From IMG/VR virus record IMGVR_UViG_3300021093_000034, positions 1 through 64,000 of that record: DNA of 64,000 nucleotides; one strand, written 5' to 3'. Position numbers and translations under genes: made by a program. This document shows positions 51,077 to 63,900 of this stretch, piece after piece. Below the pieces are notes generated by a model. It saw nothing but the letters and a program-made list of their open reading frames with translations. It was not told the origin of the DNA and did not search any database. Position 1 is the stretch's first letter. Each line of letters starts with the position of its first letter. This stretch comes from a virus.

Positions 51077-51084
51077 TATAAATA
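51077..51084 (+). promoter_or_regulatory. T4-type late promoter box (TATAAATA) for gp6 and giant gene
   Basis: Exact T4 consensus. The leader has AAGG before ATG 51106. Confidence 0.6.
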
Positions 51085-51105
51085 CTAGAACAAGGTATTT
51101 TTGAC

Positions 51106-54100
51106 ATGGCTATTACTACAAGACAAACCAGTTTACTAGTTCAACAAGATTGGACTAAAATCTATCAAACTTTTAGGGAAGCTGATTTTCAGAGTTTTGA
51201 TTACGAAACTTTACGAAAATCAATGATTGAATATCTACGTACTTACTACCCCGAAGATTTCAATGATTACACAGAAAGTTCTGAATATATTGCCCTAATA
51301 GATCTAATAGCTTTTTTAGGACAAAGTTTAGCTTTTAGAGCCGACCTTAACGCTAGAGAAAATTTTATAGATACGGCCGAACGTAGAGACAGTATTCTAA
51401 AGTTGGCTAGATTAGTAAGTTATAATCCCAAGCGCAGTGTGCCTGCGTCGGGCTTTTTAAAGTTTGACAGTGTAAGTACTACAGAAGCGGTGTTTGACAG
51501 CACAGGCATCAATTTAAGCAACATTGTTATAAACTGGAACGACAGTACCAACGAAAACTGGCTAGAGCAATTTACTGCTGTACTTAATGCGTCATTGGTA
51601 GCAACACAAGCAATTGGCAAGCCGGGAGCAACAAAAAGTTTAAGCGGAGTTAAAACCGACGAGTACACCATTGATGTAATCAGTGGAATAACACCAACAT
51701 ATCCGTATTCTGCTGCTATTGCAGGTGTTACTTATCCATTTGAAATTGTAAGTGCTACCAGCAACGAACAAAACTACATATATGAATCCACTCCAAGCCC
51801 TGGTGGCGCTTTTAACTTTTTATATAGAAACGACAATCAAGGCAACGCAAGCAACAACACCGGATACTTTTTTTATTTTAAACAAGGCGAACTAAACAGT
51901 CTTGATTTTTCAATTACAGAAAGTTTGCCTAATAGAATTGTCAATATCAACTTTGACAATATCAACAATTCAGACGTTTGGCTGTATTCAGTTTCCTCAA
52001 GCGGTAATGTAAGCGAACTCTGGACGCAAGTACCTGCAGTCAATGGTATAAATGTAATTTACAACAATTTTGAGGAAAGAAACTTATACAGCGTTGCATC
52101 ACGTGCAAATGATCAAATTGATTTAGTGTTTGGCGATGGGTCGTTTACTAATATTCCTATAGGTAATTTTAGAATATTTTACAGAGTTAGTAATAACATC
52201 ACTTACAAAATAACTCCAGACGAAATGTCCAGCATTGCAATTAACGTTCCTTATGTGGGCAGAACCGGCAGAGCTGAAACACTAACAGTAAGAGCAAGTC
52301 TTCAATATACAGTGACTAATGCTATTTCTAGAGAAAGTCTTGAGGACATACGGACCAAAGCTCCGCAACAGTATTATACTCAGAATCGTATGGTAACAGG
52401 TGAGGATTACAATGTGTTGCCCTACACCAGTTTCAACAACATGTTAAAACTCAAGGCTGTCAATCGTACTAGTTCGGGCATCAGTAGATATCTTGATGTA
52501 ATTGATACTACTGGCAAATATTCAAGTACCAATATATTCGCCGAAGATGGAATAATTTACAAAGAAGATTATCAAGAGACTGAAAATTTTCAATTCACAA
52601 GCAGCACTGAAGTAAATGCTATAGTCAGAAATACCATAAAGCCTCTGATATCGAGTATTACAACCAGGCATTTGTATTACGACACAGCTACCAGAAACAG
52701 TCCACAAGGCACAACAATTGTGGCGACCAGCATGGTAGTAGGAACAGTTTATAAAATTATATCAGTAGGCTCTACTACATTTACAAACTTTGGTGCTAGT
52801 GCAAACACAGTAGGCACAATATTTACTGCAACTGCTGCTGGAACTGGCAACGGCACAGTAGCAACAGTAGCGGTGTGGACTCAGACTACTAGTTCAGGCA
52901 GCAGAAGCACAGGTACATTTAATAGCCCAAATTACACATTTTTAGTACAAGGAAGTCTTGTAAAATTTGTTGCACCAGCTGGCAAATATTTTGACGCACA
53001 AAATCAACTTCAAACAGGTACTCCTAGTACAGAATTTCAAAAAACTATATTATGGGCTAGTATAATCGACTATGATAATCCTGGATTAACCGCAGTTGCT
53101 ACCTTGAGTGTGGTCGTACCTACTGGTTCTATTGTGAGCGAAATAATCCCTGTATTCGCCAATGATTGGTCAGAAACGCTAATAAACAACATCATACTTC
53201 AAGTACTCAGTTATAAAACTTTTGGTTTGAGATACGATATACCAAGCAAAACATGGCAACTGATTGAAAGCCAAAATTTAGGATCAGGTTCGTTTAGCCT
53301 TGCCAATGCAGGTAGTACCGCTGGTACAGGATTAGATAACAGTTGGTTTATAAAATTAAGTTTTGCTAATAATGAATATACTACAATCAGTCGAGGCCTG
53401 AATTATTTTTTCCAAAGCGAACGCGAAACAAGATTTTATTTTGATCCAGATATTAGAGTGTACGATAGTAGAACTGCAACTACCCTGATTGACAGTATCA
53501 AAGTGTTGCGTACCAATACAGAACCTGACAGCAGCGAAAGTCTATTTTACAGTCAAACTTACAGAATTTGGCAGAGAGCCATTGGCCCTGACGGTATAGA
53601 TGATAATCGTAAAATCAAAATAACTTTTCCTGATGATAATCTTGACGAAGTGCCAGATGATCCAGATTTGTTTGTTGAATTAGTAGCACCCACTATAAAC
53701 AGTGAAAACAAGTACGTATTTTTTTTAGAAGCAACCGATCAATATAATTTTTTGCTGTACAATCCGGTTGATCAAGCAGTTATTGTAACAGCTTATGCAG
53801 ATGAAGATGAAATATTAACAAATATTTCTTTATATGCCACTGGCACCATATTTTATGCCACCGACGAGGATATATTTTACGAATCACAAGGAATTTTGCT
53901 TAATGAAGTAAACAATTATGTTGCTCGAATTGGTCGACAAGATTTGCAATTCCAATATAAGCATAATGCTCCTAATAACAGACGCATTGACCCTAGTCCT
54001 AACAATATTATTGATTTTTACATCTTGACCAAGACTTACAGCAATGATTATTTTGCATACATCACAGACACCAGTGGCAAGGTCACACAACCAGTTACTC

Positions 54101-54804
54101 CTTCGATTGACGAACTCAAAACAGAATTTGGTTCAATTGAACAATACAAGACTATCAGTGACAGTATAATTTACAATCCGGCAGTGTTTAAACCGTTGTT
54201 TGGTAACAAGGCTGATGCAGCACTGAGAGCAACATTTAAAGTTATTAAAAACCCAAATGTTACAATAAGTGATAACGAAATTAAAAGTCAGGTTGTAGCA
54301 GCTATCAACACTTATTTTGACATCAATAATTGGGACTTTGGGGAAACTTTTTATTTTAGTGAACTTAGTGCATATCTACACACTTCGTTGGTACCAAATG
54401 TAAGCAGTATTGTTATAGTGCCTTCAAATATTGACACACAATTTGGTACCTTGTATCAAATTGATGCCAAACCTGATGAAATTTTAGTAAGCGCAGCAAC
54501 AGTAGATAACGTACAAATTATTTCTGCTATTACAGCAGCACAACTTAATATGGCATCAGGTGGTGGCGGTGGTGGTGGCGGTGGATCATCTGGTGGTGGA
54601 TCAGGTGGTGGTGGATCATCTGGTGGCGGTGGATCATCTGGTGGTGGATCGTCTGGTGGTGGATCAGGTGGTGGCGGTGGTGGTGGCGGTGGATCATCTG
54701 GTGGTGGATCAGGTGGTGGTGGATCATCTGGTGGCGGTGGATCATCTGGTGGTGGATCGTCTGGTGGTGGATCAGGTGGTGGCGGTGGTGGAGGATATTA
54801 TTAA
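51106..54804 (+). CDS. 6: Baseplate wedge protein gp6 (enlarged, Gly/Ser tail)
   Basis: 1232 aa (T4 gp6 is 660 aa). The N-terminus TFREADFQSFDYETLRKSMI, SEYIALIDLIAFLGQSLAFR and ERRDSILKLARLVSYNPKRS is diagnostic. The mid-protein APQQYYTQNRMVTGEDYNVL is the conserved gpJ/gp6 segment. Residues about 540-590 hold a module also seen in the 49558 gene (VVGTVYKIISVGSTTFTNFG). The C-terminal dimer domain ends near 1150 (DAKPDEILVSAATVD). It is followed by about 80 residues of almost pure Gly and Ser ending in YY, encoded by a 108-bp tandem repeat. It overlaps the next small ORF as TAATG. Confidence 0.92.
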   Translation: MAITTRQTSLLVQQDWTKIYQTFREADFQSFDYETLRKSMIEYLRTYYPEDFNDYTESSEYIALIDLIAFLGQSLAFRADLNARENFIDTAERRDSILKLARLVSYNPKRSVPASGFLKFDSVSTTEAVFDSTGINLSNIVINWNDSTNENWLEQFTAVLNASLVATQAIGKPGATKSLSGVKTDEYTIDVISGITPTYPYSAAIAGVTYPFEIVSATSNEQNYIYESTPSPGGAFNFLYRNDNQGNASNNTGYFFYFKQGELNSLDFSITESLPNRIVNINFDNINNSDVWLYSVSSSGNVSELWTQVPAVNGINVIYNNFEERNLYSVASRANDQIDLVFGDGSFTNIPIGNFRIFYRVSNNITYKITPDEMSSIAINVPYVGRTGRAETLTVRASLQYTVTNAISRESLEDIRTKAPQQYYTQNRMVTGEDYNVLPYTSFNNMLKLKAVNRTSSGISRYLDVIDTTGKYSSTNIFAEDGIIYKEDYQETENFQFTSSTEVNAIVRNTIKPLISSITTRHLYYDTATRNSPQGTTIVATSMVVGTVYKIISVGSTTFTNFGASANTVGTIFTATAAGTGNGTVATVAVWTQTTSSGSRSTGTFNSPNYTFLVQGSLVKFVAPAGKYFDAQNQLQTGTPSTEFQKTILWASIIDYDNPGLTAVATLSVVVPTGSIVSEIIPVFANDWSETLINNIILQVLSYKTFGLRYDIPSKTWQLIESQNLGSGSFSLANAGSTAGTGLDNSWFIKLSFANNEYTTISRGLNYFFQSERETRFYFDPDIRVYDSRTATTLIDSIKVLRTNTEPDSSESLFYSQTYRIWQRAIGPDGIDDNRKIKITFPDDNLDEVPDDPDLFVELVAPTINSENKYVFFLEATDQYNFLLYNPVDQAVIVTAYADEDEILTNISLYATGTIFYATDEDIFYESQGILLNEVNNYVARIGRQDLQFQYKHNAPNNRRIDPSPNNIIDFYILTKTYSNDYFAYITDTSGKVTQPVTPSIDELKTEFGSIEQYKTISDSIIYNPAVFKPLFGNKADAALRATFKVIKNPNVTISDNEIKSQVVAAINTYFDINNWDFGETFYFSELSAYLHTSLVPNVSSIVIVPSNIDTQFGTLYQIDAKPDEILVSAATVDNVQIISAITAAQLNMASGGGGGGGGGSSGGGSGGGGSSGGGGSSGGGSSGGGSGGGGGGGGGSSGGGSGGGGSSGGGGSSGGGSSGGGSGGGGGGGYY
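54555..54790 (+). repeat. 108-bp perfect tandem repeat (2.2 copies) encoding a Gly/Ser tail
   Basis: Units start at 54555, 54663 and 54771 (partial). The first two are identical by eye. The period is 36 codons, so copy number can change without a frameshift. Sub-repeats of GGATCATCTGGTGGT occur within. Confidence 0.92.
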
Positions 54805-54908
54805 TGGCAAATATAGTAAGAGCAAAAGAACCTAGCAATCTTGGACAGATCAATCTTGATGCAATTGGCACAAAAAACACAAACAAGTATTATAATAATT
54901 TTTTATAG
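54804..54908 (+). CDS. 34-aa ORF between gp6 and the giant gene
   Basis: ATG 54804 overlaps the gp6 stop (TAATG) and the frame closes with TAG at 54908. The peptide starts MANIVRAKEPSNLGQINLD and ends NKYYNNFL. The tight coupling to gp6 and the polar, non-repetitive sequence suggest a small real gene or a relic of a longer wedge gene. It could also be only a spacer. Function unknown. Confidence 0.4.
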   Translation: MANIVRAKEPSNLGQINLDAIGTKNTNKYYNNFL

Positions 54909-54916
54909 GATTAGTA

Positions 54917-57900
54917 ATGGCAGCTTTTAAAACTTTGCAGTTTCTACCAGAGATTTTTAGAACCGATACCAATAGAAAATTTCTAAATGCAACTGTAGAT
55001 CAATTAGTTAGCGAACCAAATTTAATCAAGGTCAATGGTTACATTGGTAGAAAGTTAGCCCCGTCATATAAAGCGTCTGATAGTTATATCACGGAGCCAA
55101 CCAAAGCCCGCCAAGATTACCAGCTAGAACCTAGTATCATAATTAAAAATACCAATTCGGGCGAGCTTACTTTTGCTACCACTTATACTGACATTGTAAA
55201 CAAGATTAATTTTTATGGAGGATTCGGCAACAATCAAAACAGATTGTTCGATAATGAATATTATTCTTACGACCCACAAATTGATCTTGACAAGTTTGTT
55301 AATTTTGCACAATACTATTGGCTTGCTAACGGCCCTGATGCCGTTATTGTCAGTGCAAGTGCTGTGCCTCTTGAAGCAACTTATGGAGTAACATTTGACA
55401 GCACAACACAAACCTATAGATTTACTGGATTTGATAACGCTCCAAATCCAGTTATTACACTAGCTCGCGGTGGCCGATACACTTTTGTCAACAACGAACC
55501 GGGAAATAAATTTTATATACAAACCAGTCCTGGTCTATTAGGTGTAGATCCAAATGCACCTAATTTAACAACTCGTACAGTTTTAGGAGTAACAAACAAC
55601 GGCCAAGATGTTGGCGACACGGTGTTTCAAGTACCACTTGCATCTGCACAATTACAGTGGACCAACATGCCTGTAATTGGCAACGTGAATTATGCAACCA
55701 GTCTGAGTTATCAATCATTGCAAGGCTGTTTGTTAAGCGATCTTGAAAACGTTTTAGGAGGACTTGACGGACCAACTTCAAGTCTAGAAGACGCAACAAT
55801 TATTTTTGTTAACAATGAGTTCATTGATGACATATACTGGGTAAACACAGCAAGAATACAAAACAACATAATTCGTTTAGATCAGGCTTCTTTAATTCCA
55901 TTATCGGAAAGAAATAATGTATATCAAATTGGACTTTTTGAAGATGATCAAGGCGATGTGAGAATATATCTCACAAACAAATTGAGTGTTAGTAACGAAC
56001 AAAAAGTGAGAATTAAAGCCGGTATAACAAATGCTGGTAAAGAGTTTTATAGTAGACTAGATCTTTACAATCAGGTACCAGCGATCACTGCTCCGATAAA
56101 TTTATTATTTTATCAAAGCGACCAAACTGACAGCGCAGTAGGTGCAATTCAGCTGATTGACCCTAGTGCTGCACTCATTGATCCGGATTTAGAAATAATA
56201 GGACAACGTACATATACCAGTCCTGGTGGTGTGGTGTTTACCAACGGATTAAAAGTAACATTTGACTCAACAGTTTCTGCCCCTTATGCTAACAACACAT
56301 ATTATGTAGAAGGAGTTGGCACCAGTATAACATTGATGTTGGTTAGCAATCTTATTTGCCCTGAACTAAATGATGATTTATCTTTGCCAGATTATCTTAC
56401 CATTAATCGAGGCAGTCTTGATTTAAACGGATGGGCAAGAAGTAACAGGTGGTTTCATGTGGCAGTGATAGCAGCCACCGCTAATTATAATGGCACTGAT
56501 TTATTTCTTGATCAAAACTATAGAGCACAACGACCAATTATTGAATTTAAACCCAATTTACAGCTATTTAATTTTGGAACAGAATCCAAAAATCCTGTTG
56601 ATGTTCTTGATAATATTATTACAAATGCTTACACACAAGTTCAAGGTGTACTGTGCGCTTCCACTTCGCAAGTTACTATCACCGTGGATGGCGAAACTGT
56701 AACATTCAACGATGGCGACAGAATTATTTTTAGTCAAGATGAAAATCTGGATGTTAGAAATAAAATTTATGATTTTTCTATTGAGCTTACAACAGAAGCA
56801 CCAGACCCGCTGGAATACAGAGCCTTTATACAAGAAGCATCGGATGCTACAGTAGAAGAAAGCCAGACGATTATAGTTAAAAGCGGTGCCAATGGACCTA
56901 AACAATGGTATTTCAATGGCACCATATGGATTGAAGCACAGCAAAAAACAGCAGTTAACCAAGCGCCATTATTTGATCTAATAAACTTAGAAGGCATTAG
57001 TTTTGGTACCAATTCAGTATATCCTGGTAGCACATTCGCCGGAAGTAAAATATTTTCTTACAAAATTGGAACTGGTAGTAATGATAGTGTGTTGGGTTTT
57101 CCGTTAAGTTACAAAAATCTAGTCACACAAGGTGACATACAATTTGAAAATAATTTTGATTACGACACATTTTCCTATATTTTAGATGCTGGTGTAACAA
57201 GAACAATATCAGTGAACGCCGGATTGATACAACAAAACCTATCAAGAATCACCAGCACAAGATTAAACACCTGGGTAATTAATTCAAATTTCAGTAAACA
57301 ATATCAAATTTTTAATTTTACTTACGACGGATCTACAAATTTATTTCCAGTTGATATTTTACCTGACATCAGCGTATCAGTACCCAATATCAAGGTTGTT
57401 ATTAACAACGTGCCTGTGCCAGCTGGACAGTTTGCTTTGACAAAAGTGGTTGACAAATTGGCAGTATTGATCAATCCTTCATTATTGGCAACAAATGATG
57501 TGGTGTTTATAAGTATCTGGAACAGTTCTACTGCATCTACGCAAGGTTTTTATCAGGTTCCTTTGAATTTTGATATTAACAGTCTTAACACCGATCTTGA
57601 AACATTGACACTAGGACAGATGAGAAATCATCTGACAGAATTTAAAAATAACAGTTTAGATATTGTAGGAGAGGTGCCAGGATACAGCAATTTGAGAGAT
57701 ATAGATTTTTCAAATCGAGGCGGCAGCATTTTACAACATAGTGCTCCTATTATTTACGCAGGGTTATTTTTAAATCACCCTGAGATGAATTTTGTTGACG
57801 CACTACGGTTAGCATCAAAAGAATATTCGCAATTCAAAATAAAATTTTTAGAAGCCGCCGCAAATCTAGAATTAGATAGAACAAATATTGCTGCCTGTGT

Positions 57901-60900
57901 TGACACTATCATGTCAACACTCAATAGTGTTAAAAATGACACTTTCCCTTATCATTACAGTGATATGGTACCGTACGGTGAGGACGAAAGAGTGGCACTG
58001 CCTAGCTACACAGTTTTTGACACAGATATAAGAGCATATGAAATCACAAGAATATTTGATGATGCCGCAGTTAGTAATAAGGCAGTTTTTATATACTTAA
58101 CAAGGCAACTAAACGGCACAGTAAGCACTACATTACTGGTCAAAGGACAAGATTATTATTTTGATCAAACTCGACCTGCTGTTGTAATCCAAGATTCTTT
58201 CAATTTATTATATAATGATATTATTAGTATTGTAGAATTTAACAACACAGACGGCAGTTATGTGCCCGAAACTCCAACCAAACTAGGATTATATCCAAAA
58301 TATGTGCCTGAAATCTTTACAGACAATACATATCGTACACCTATTCAAGTTATTCAAGGGCATGATGGTAGCTTAACACCAGCATTTGGGGACTTTAGAG
58401 ACAGTTTATTACTAGAATTAGAACGAAGAATTTATAACAATATCAAAGTTGAATACAACATTTTAAATTTTAACATAAACGATTACGTTCCTGGTAAATT
58501 TAGATTGTTAGATTACAGCAGACAAGAATTCAATCAACTGTTGAGCCAAAATTTTTTACAATGGGTTGGAACCAACAGAGTTGATTTTACAACCAACAAC
58601 ACATTCAAAGCAAGTGATCCTTTTACATGGAACTACAGAAAATTTAGAGATGTAGTCAATGGCGAATCATTAACTGGCACTTGGCGCAGTGTATTTAGAT
58701 ACTTTTTTGACACCGACAGACCACATACCCATCCTTGGGAAATGCTGGGATTTAGCGAAAAACCCAGTTACTGGGACGATCGGTACGGGCCAGCGCCTTA
58801 TACTGGGGGTAATCTTGTTTTATGGGGTGATTTAGAATCAGGATACATTCATGCAGGCACTCGTGCCGGCGTAGATTTAAGATACAGTAGGCCAGGACTG
58901 ACACAAATAATTCCAGTAGATGACAGCGGCAACCTAAGGAAAACTAGCGAATTTTTAGTCACTGATTTTGACAGTGCAGCCGCTAACACCAGTTTTGCAG
59001 TAGGAGACATTGGTCCTACTGAATTGGCGTGGCGTCGTAGCAGTGACTTTCCATTTGCTATGCAATATGCACTTGCAATTGGCAAACCAGCTAGATATTT
59101 TGCTTTGTTGGGAGATGTTCGACACTACTTTAGAAGTAACACCACAGGTCAGTTTGTCGACACAGTAGATAACAAACATATTCAACCTAACATTTTGAGA
59201 GTCAATGGATATATTGACATGGATGACACAGTTGAGCGTAGTGCTGGATATATCAACTGGATCAGAGATTACCTTAAAAATATTGGCATAAATGATGCCG
59301 GAACAATTATCAAAAATAACTTAGAAAGAATGACGGTACAATTATCATACAAGATGGCCGGTTATTCTGACAAAAGATTTTTAGAATTGCTAGCGGAACA
59401 AGTTAGTCCTAGCAGTATAAACGACAGTGTAGTTATTCCTGAAGAAAACTACAGTATAGAATTATACAAGGGTGCGCCACTTAACAAAATTGTGTACTCT
59501 GCTGTTATTATAGAAAAATCAGTAAACGGATATACTGTAAGCGGATACGATACAACTAATCCTTATTTTTATATTGTTCCTAGTTTACCTAACAACAACG
59601 CCTATGTGATAGAAGTGGATGGCCAACGAGGCACAATTTTTAGGGATTTTAAAACACAACGATATACTATTCCTTACGGTTTTGAATTTAATACAAAACA
59701 GCAAGTTGTTGATTTCTTAGTCAGTTATCAAAGATTTTTGATAGCACAAGGTTTTGTGTTTGAAGATAGAGATAATTTACTCAACGAGAAAAAAGATTGG
59801 GTACTAAGTGCCAAAGAATTTTTACACTGGTCTAAGCAAGGATGGCGTACAGGAAACATTTTTGTTTGTAGTCCTGTGTCTACTTCGATTAAAGTATTTA
59901 ATGAAACAGCAGTTGTTGACGAAATAAAAAATACACCAAACAGTAGCCGAGTGCTTGATATTAATTATCAAGCAATAAAGAAAAACAATTTTACAATTAT
60001 ACGAGACAGTAATTTATTTACGTTTAACTCTTTATTAAATCAAACTATTGGGCTGGCCGAATTTAATCTAGTGCAATATGAACACTTGTTACTACTTGAT
60101 AATACCACGGTGTTTAGAGATGTCATTTATGTTCCTGAAACTGGTAATAGACAATATAGATTAAAGTTAGTTGGAGCTAAAACACAGTTTTGGAACGGAA
60201 GTTTAGAACTACCTGGCTATATCTACGGCAGTGACAAAACAGACGAATGGCAACCGGGCCAAGACTATCTCAAAGGGTCTTTGGTATCTCATAAAGCTAG
60301 AATTTACACTGCAATTGAAAACATAAGTGCAGCAGATCAATTTCAGACTGCATCATGGAAGCAATTGGGATTGAATGAATTACAATCTGGCGTTATAAAC
60401 AATTTTGCAACAAATGCCAAACAATCTTTGCAGTATTATGACATAAACGATCAACCAATTGATGAACAAGTCCAGCTGTTTAGTAATGGATTGATAGGCT
60501 TCAGACCCAGACAATATTTTACAAATCTTGGTATCGACATTGTCACACAGTCAAAATTCTACCAAGGATTAATCAAACAGGGAGGAACGGCTAACGCTAT
60601 AAATGCATTACGAGGAGCTCAGTTTAATAATCTAAATACAGAATTAAATTTTTATGAAAATTGGATGATGCGAGTCGGCGAATATGGCTCATTAGATATA
60701 AATCAATACTACGAATTTTTATTATCTGATTCTGTATTTGATAATAACCCTGCTGTTTTTCAACTGTCAGATGGTACCGTTGCTACACAAACTGATATTG
60801 CCGTTTTTGATCAGACTAGTACATATAAGTTGAGTGGTGCATTTAACCCCAATTTTTTACGAGTTGAGGATAACAGTCAATCAAAAGAACTAAGACCTTT

Positions 60901-63900
60901 GCCTACTGCTGGTTTTGTGAACTTAGATGACGTTGATGGAACAATTTTTGATATTCAAGATTATGCCAGTTATGCAGACATAGTTGATAATATGTCGGTT
61001 GGATTTACATTATGGACAGCCAGAGATTTTGATAAACAATGGAATGTGTATAGATGCTGTAATGTACCTGGACTGGCGTTTATACTCAGATACAACACCG
61101 AATCTCAAGCTGAACTAGTAATAAGTGCCGAACATGGTTTAGAAGAAAACGACTTAATTGCATTAAAAAACTTTGATCCCAGATACAACGGAATTTATCG
61201 TGTAAATGCAATTATTGATTCCACTAGATTTTTAATTACAATTTATAATAATTTACAAGATTTAATTGACGCCGAGGCAGTTATTGCTAACGGTATTGTT
61301 TATAAGTTACAAAGTAGTAAATTAGCAACACCAACTGCTGTCATCGAGTCGACCCCCAACTCAGGATGGGCAGTAAATGACAAAGTTTGGATTGAAAATT
61401 TAGACAATGAAGGTAACTGGGGTGTCTATACTAGAACAGATCCGTGGGAGTATCAAAACAGAATTCAACTAGGCGAAAGTCAATATGCCGGCAATGATCA
61501 TTTTGGTCGTAGCATAGCATTGGACAATTCACCTCTGTATCTATTTGGAGGAGCCCCGGACAGTTCAAATGGTCGTGTCAGCATATATGCACGAAATTCT
61601 AATAATGGGTGGGACAGCTATGGTTTTTTATGGGGCAACAACCCAGTATTAGACAGTTTTGGTAAAGTCCTAGCAACTGCCACTGTTGGAAGCAGTAACT
61701 TCTTGGCTGTTTCTGCCAGCGATTCTGGCAGTAAACAAGGCGTTGTTTATGTATTTGAAAATCAAGTTTTAGTTCAAATTTTGGCCGATGTCAGCGGTAC
61801 AGCGGGCGATGAATTTGGGGCATCATTGTCAATGGGCGACGATGCCAAGTATCTTTATATCGGAGCACCAGGTGCTAATAAGGTGTACTGTTACGCACTA
61901 AATTACCCAAGAGAAGAGGTCACGCAAAACTTAATTGGTTCTACAGGAGTGGCTACATTTAATTTAAGTTTTGCTGCTGCAGATGCCAGTGACATTATTG
62001 TTACTGCTCCGCTGAGAGCAGCGGAATATTTCCCGGGAATAGATTATACCACAGCAAGTGGTCCAGATAGAATTATTTTTACAGTTGCTCCTTCCGATGG
62101 AGATAGAATAACAGTACAGAAAAGAACCTATCATTACACACTGTTAGATACTCTTCCCGTATCTTCAGAATCTGCAGTAGGCAGTCAATTTGGTTCCGCC
62201 GTAGTTAGTAACAGTGATGGATCTACAATTGCAGTAGGAGCCAAGTCCACTATTGTCGATGGTTTAAATGAAGCTGGAGCGGTGTATCTGTATCATAGAA
62301 CCACAACTGAGTTCGTAACCAATGGTTTAACAAATACATTCACACTGCCAGATAATTTAGGCAATGTATTTTACGTGTATTACAATGATGTACTATTAAC
62401 CAATGGAACTGATTACTATTTAATTGGAACAAACATAGTGCAATTTGCTGGATTTAATATTCCGCCAGCTGGAAATAGACTTGTGGTTGAGAGCAATCAA
62501 TTTATATTAGACCAAATCATTTATCCACAAACAGTTGGTAGTGCAGGAGGGTCTTTTGGAGCCCAGTTGTCTATGTGTAACAGCGGTTGCAACCTCTACG
62601 TTTCTAGTCCTGCTTACTTAGAACCAAATTATAGATTTGGATTGGTTACTCGATTCGTCAATGCAGGACGAGTTTACGGTACAGTAACAGGAACAGTAAT
62701 CGGCCCCACTGTTACAATAGGCGAAACTATTGTAATTAACAATCGTGTGGTGACCTTTACTGGAACCAGTCTAGCATCAGTTGTTTCTGCTATTAATGGA
62801 GCAAACATTCCTGGAGTGACTGCATCCATAAGTTATAACAAAATCAAGATTGACAGCGACGTAGTGGTAGCCGCCAATCGTTTGAATATAGTATCGGGAA
62901 ACACAGGTACTCCATTGATAGATCTTGGAATTGACGACTACAAATTTGTACAAATTATTCGTCATCCTGACACCTTGGGCGAAACTTTTGGAGCTACATT
63001 AAAAGTTGATCAAGCAAGCGGAACATTGGCTATCGGAAGTGACGGTGCAGATATATCTATTCCAATTGACATCGACTCGACTCTTGCAATACCTACTTTG
63101 TTTGATAGTGGGGGTACCAAGTTTGTAGATCAAATCAGTGACAGCGGTGCTGTCTACATCTACAATCTAATGAACAATCCGTATGAGGATGTAGATAATC
63201 CGTCATTGTTTGCTTTTACACAAAAGCTACTTGGCCCAAATCTTGACACTGGGTTTAACTTTGGTGCAGCAATTGACTTGAGATCTGATTATTTAATTGT
63301 CGGGGTATCCAATGATTACAACATTGTAACCGAAGGCGGAAGTTTATATTACTACTACAATCAAGACGCTACGTCTGGGTGGACATTGACTAGATACAAA
63401 GAACCAAGAGTAGACATTGGGGCAGTAAATAGTGCATTTCTTTATAATACTGTGTCTCAAAACATACTAGACTTTTTTGATTATTTGGATCCAGTAAAAG
63501 GTAAACTGTTAGGTGCAGTAGAACAAGAACTTGATTTTAAAGAAGATTATGATCCTGCAAGCTACAACAGATCAAATAGAACAAACACAATCAATAACAC
63601 AAATTTTTACTGGTCTGATCGCCAGGTTGGTAAAACATGGTTAGACTTGTCATTAATGAGTTTTATTGATTACGAGCAAGGCATTTTACAATACAGAGTC
63701 AAAAATTGGGGTAGCCTGTTCCCAGGTAGCCAAGTTAAAATATATGAATGGGTAGAAAGCAATTTCTTACCTAGCCAATACGCCACCAGTGCAGGAGATG
63801 GAATAGCTAGATATCCGGATGACACAGCTTACAGTTCTGTTACAGTGGTAGATCCAGCAACTGGTATAATAACACAGAAGTATTACTATTGGGTCCATAA

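Noticed and set aside
54545-54886. His-rich minus-strand frame over the Gly/Ser repeat
   Set aside because: It is the complement of GGTGGT repeats and comes purely from the low-complexity tail of gp6.
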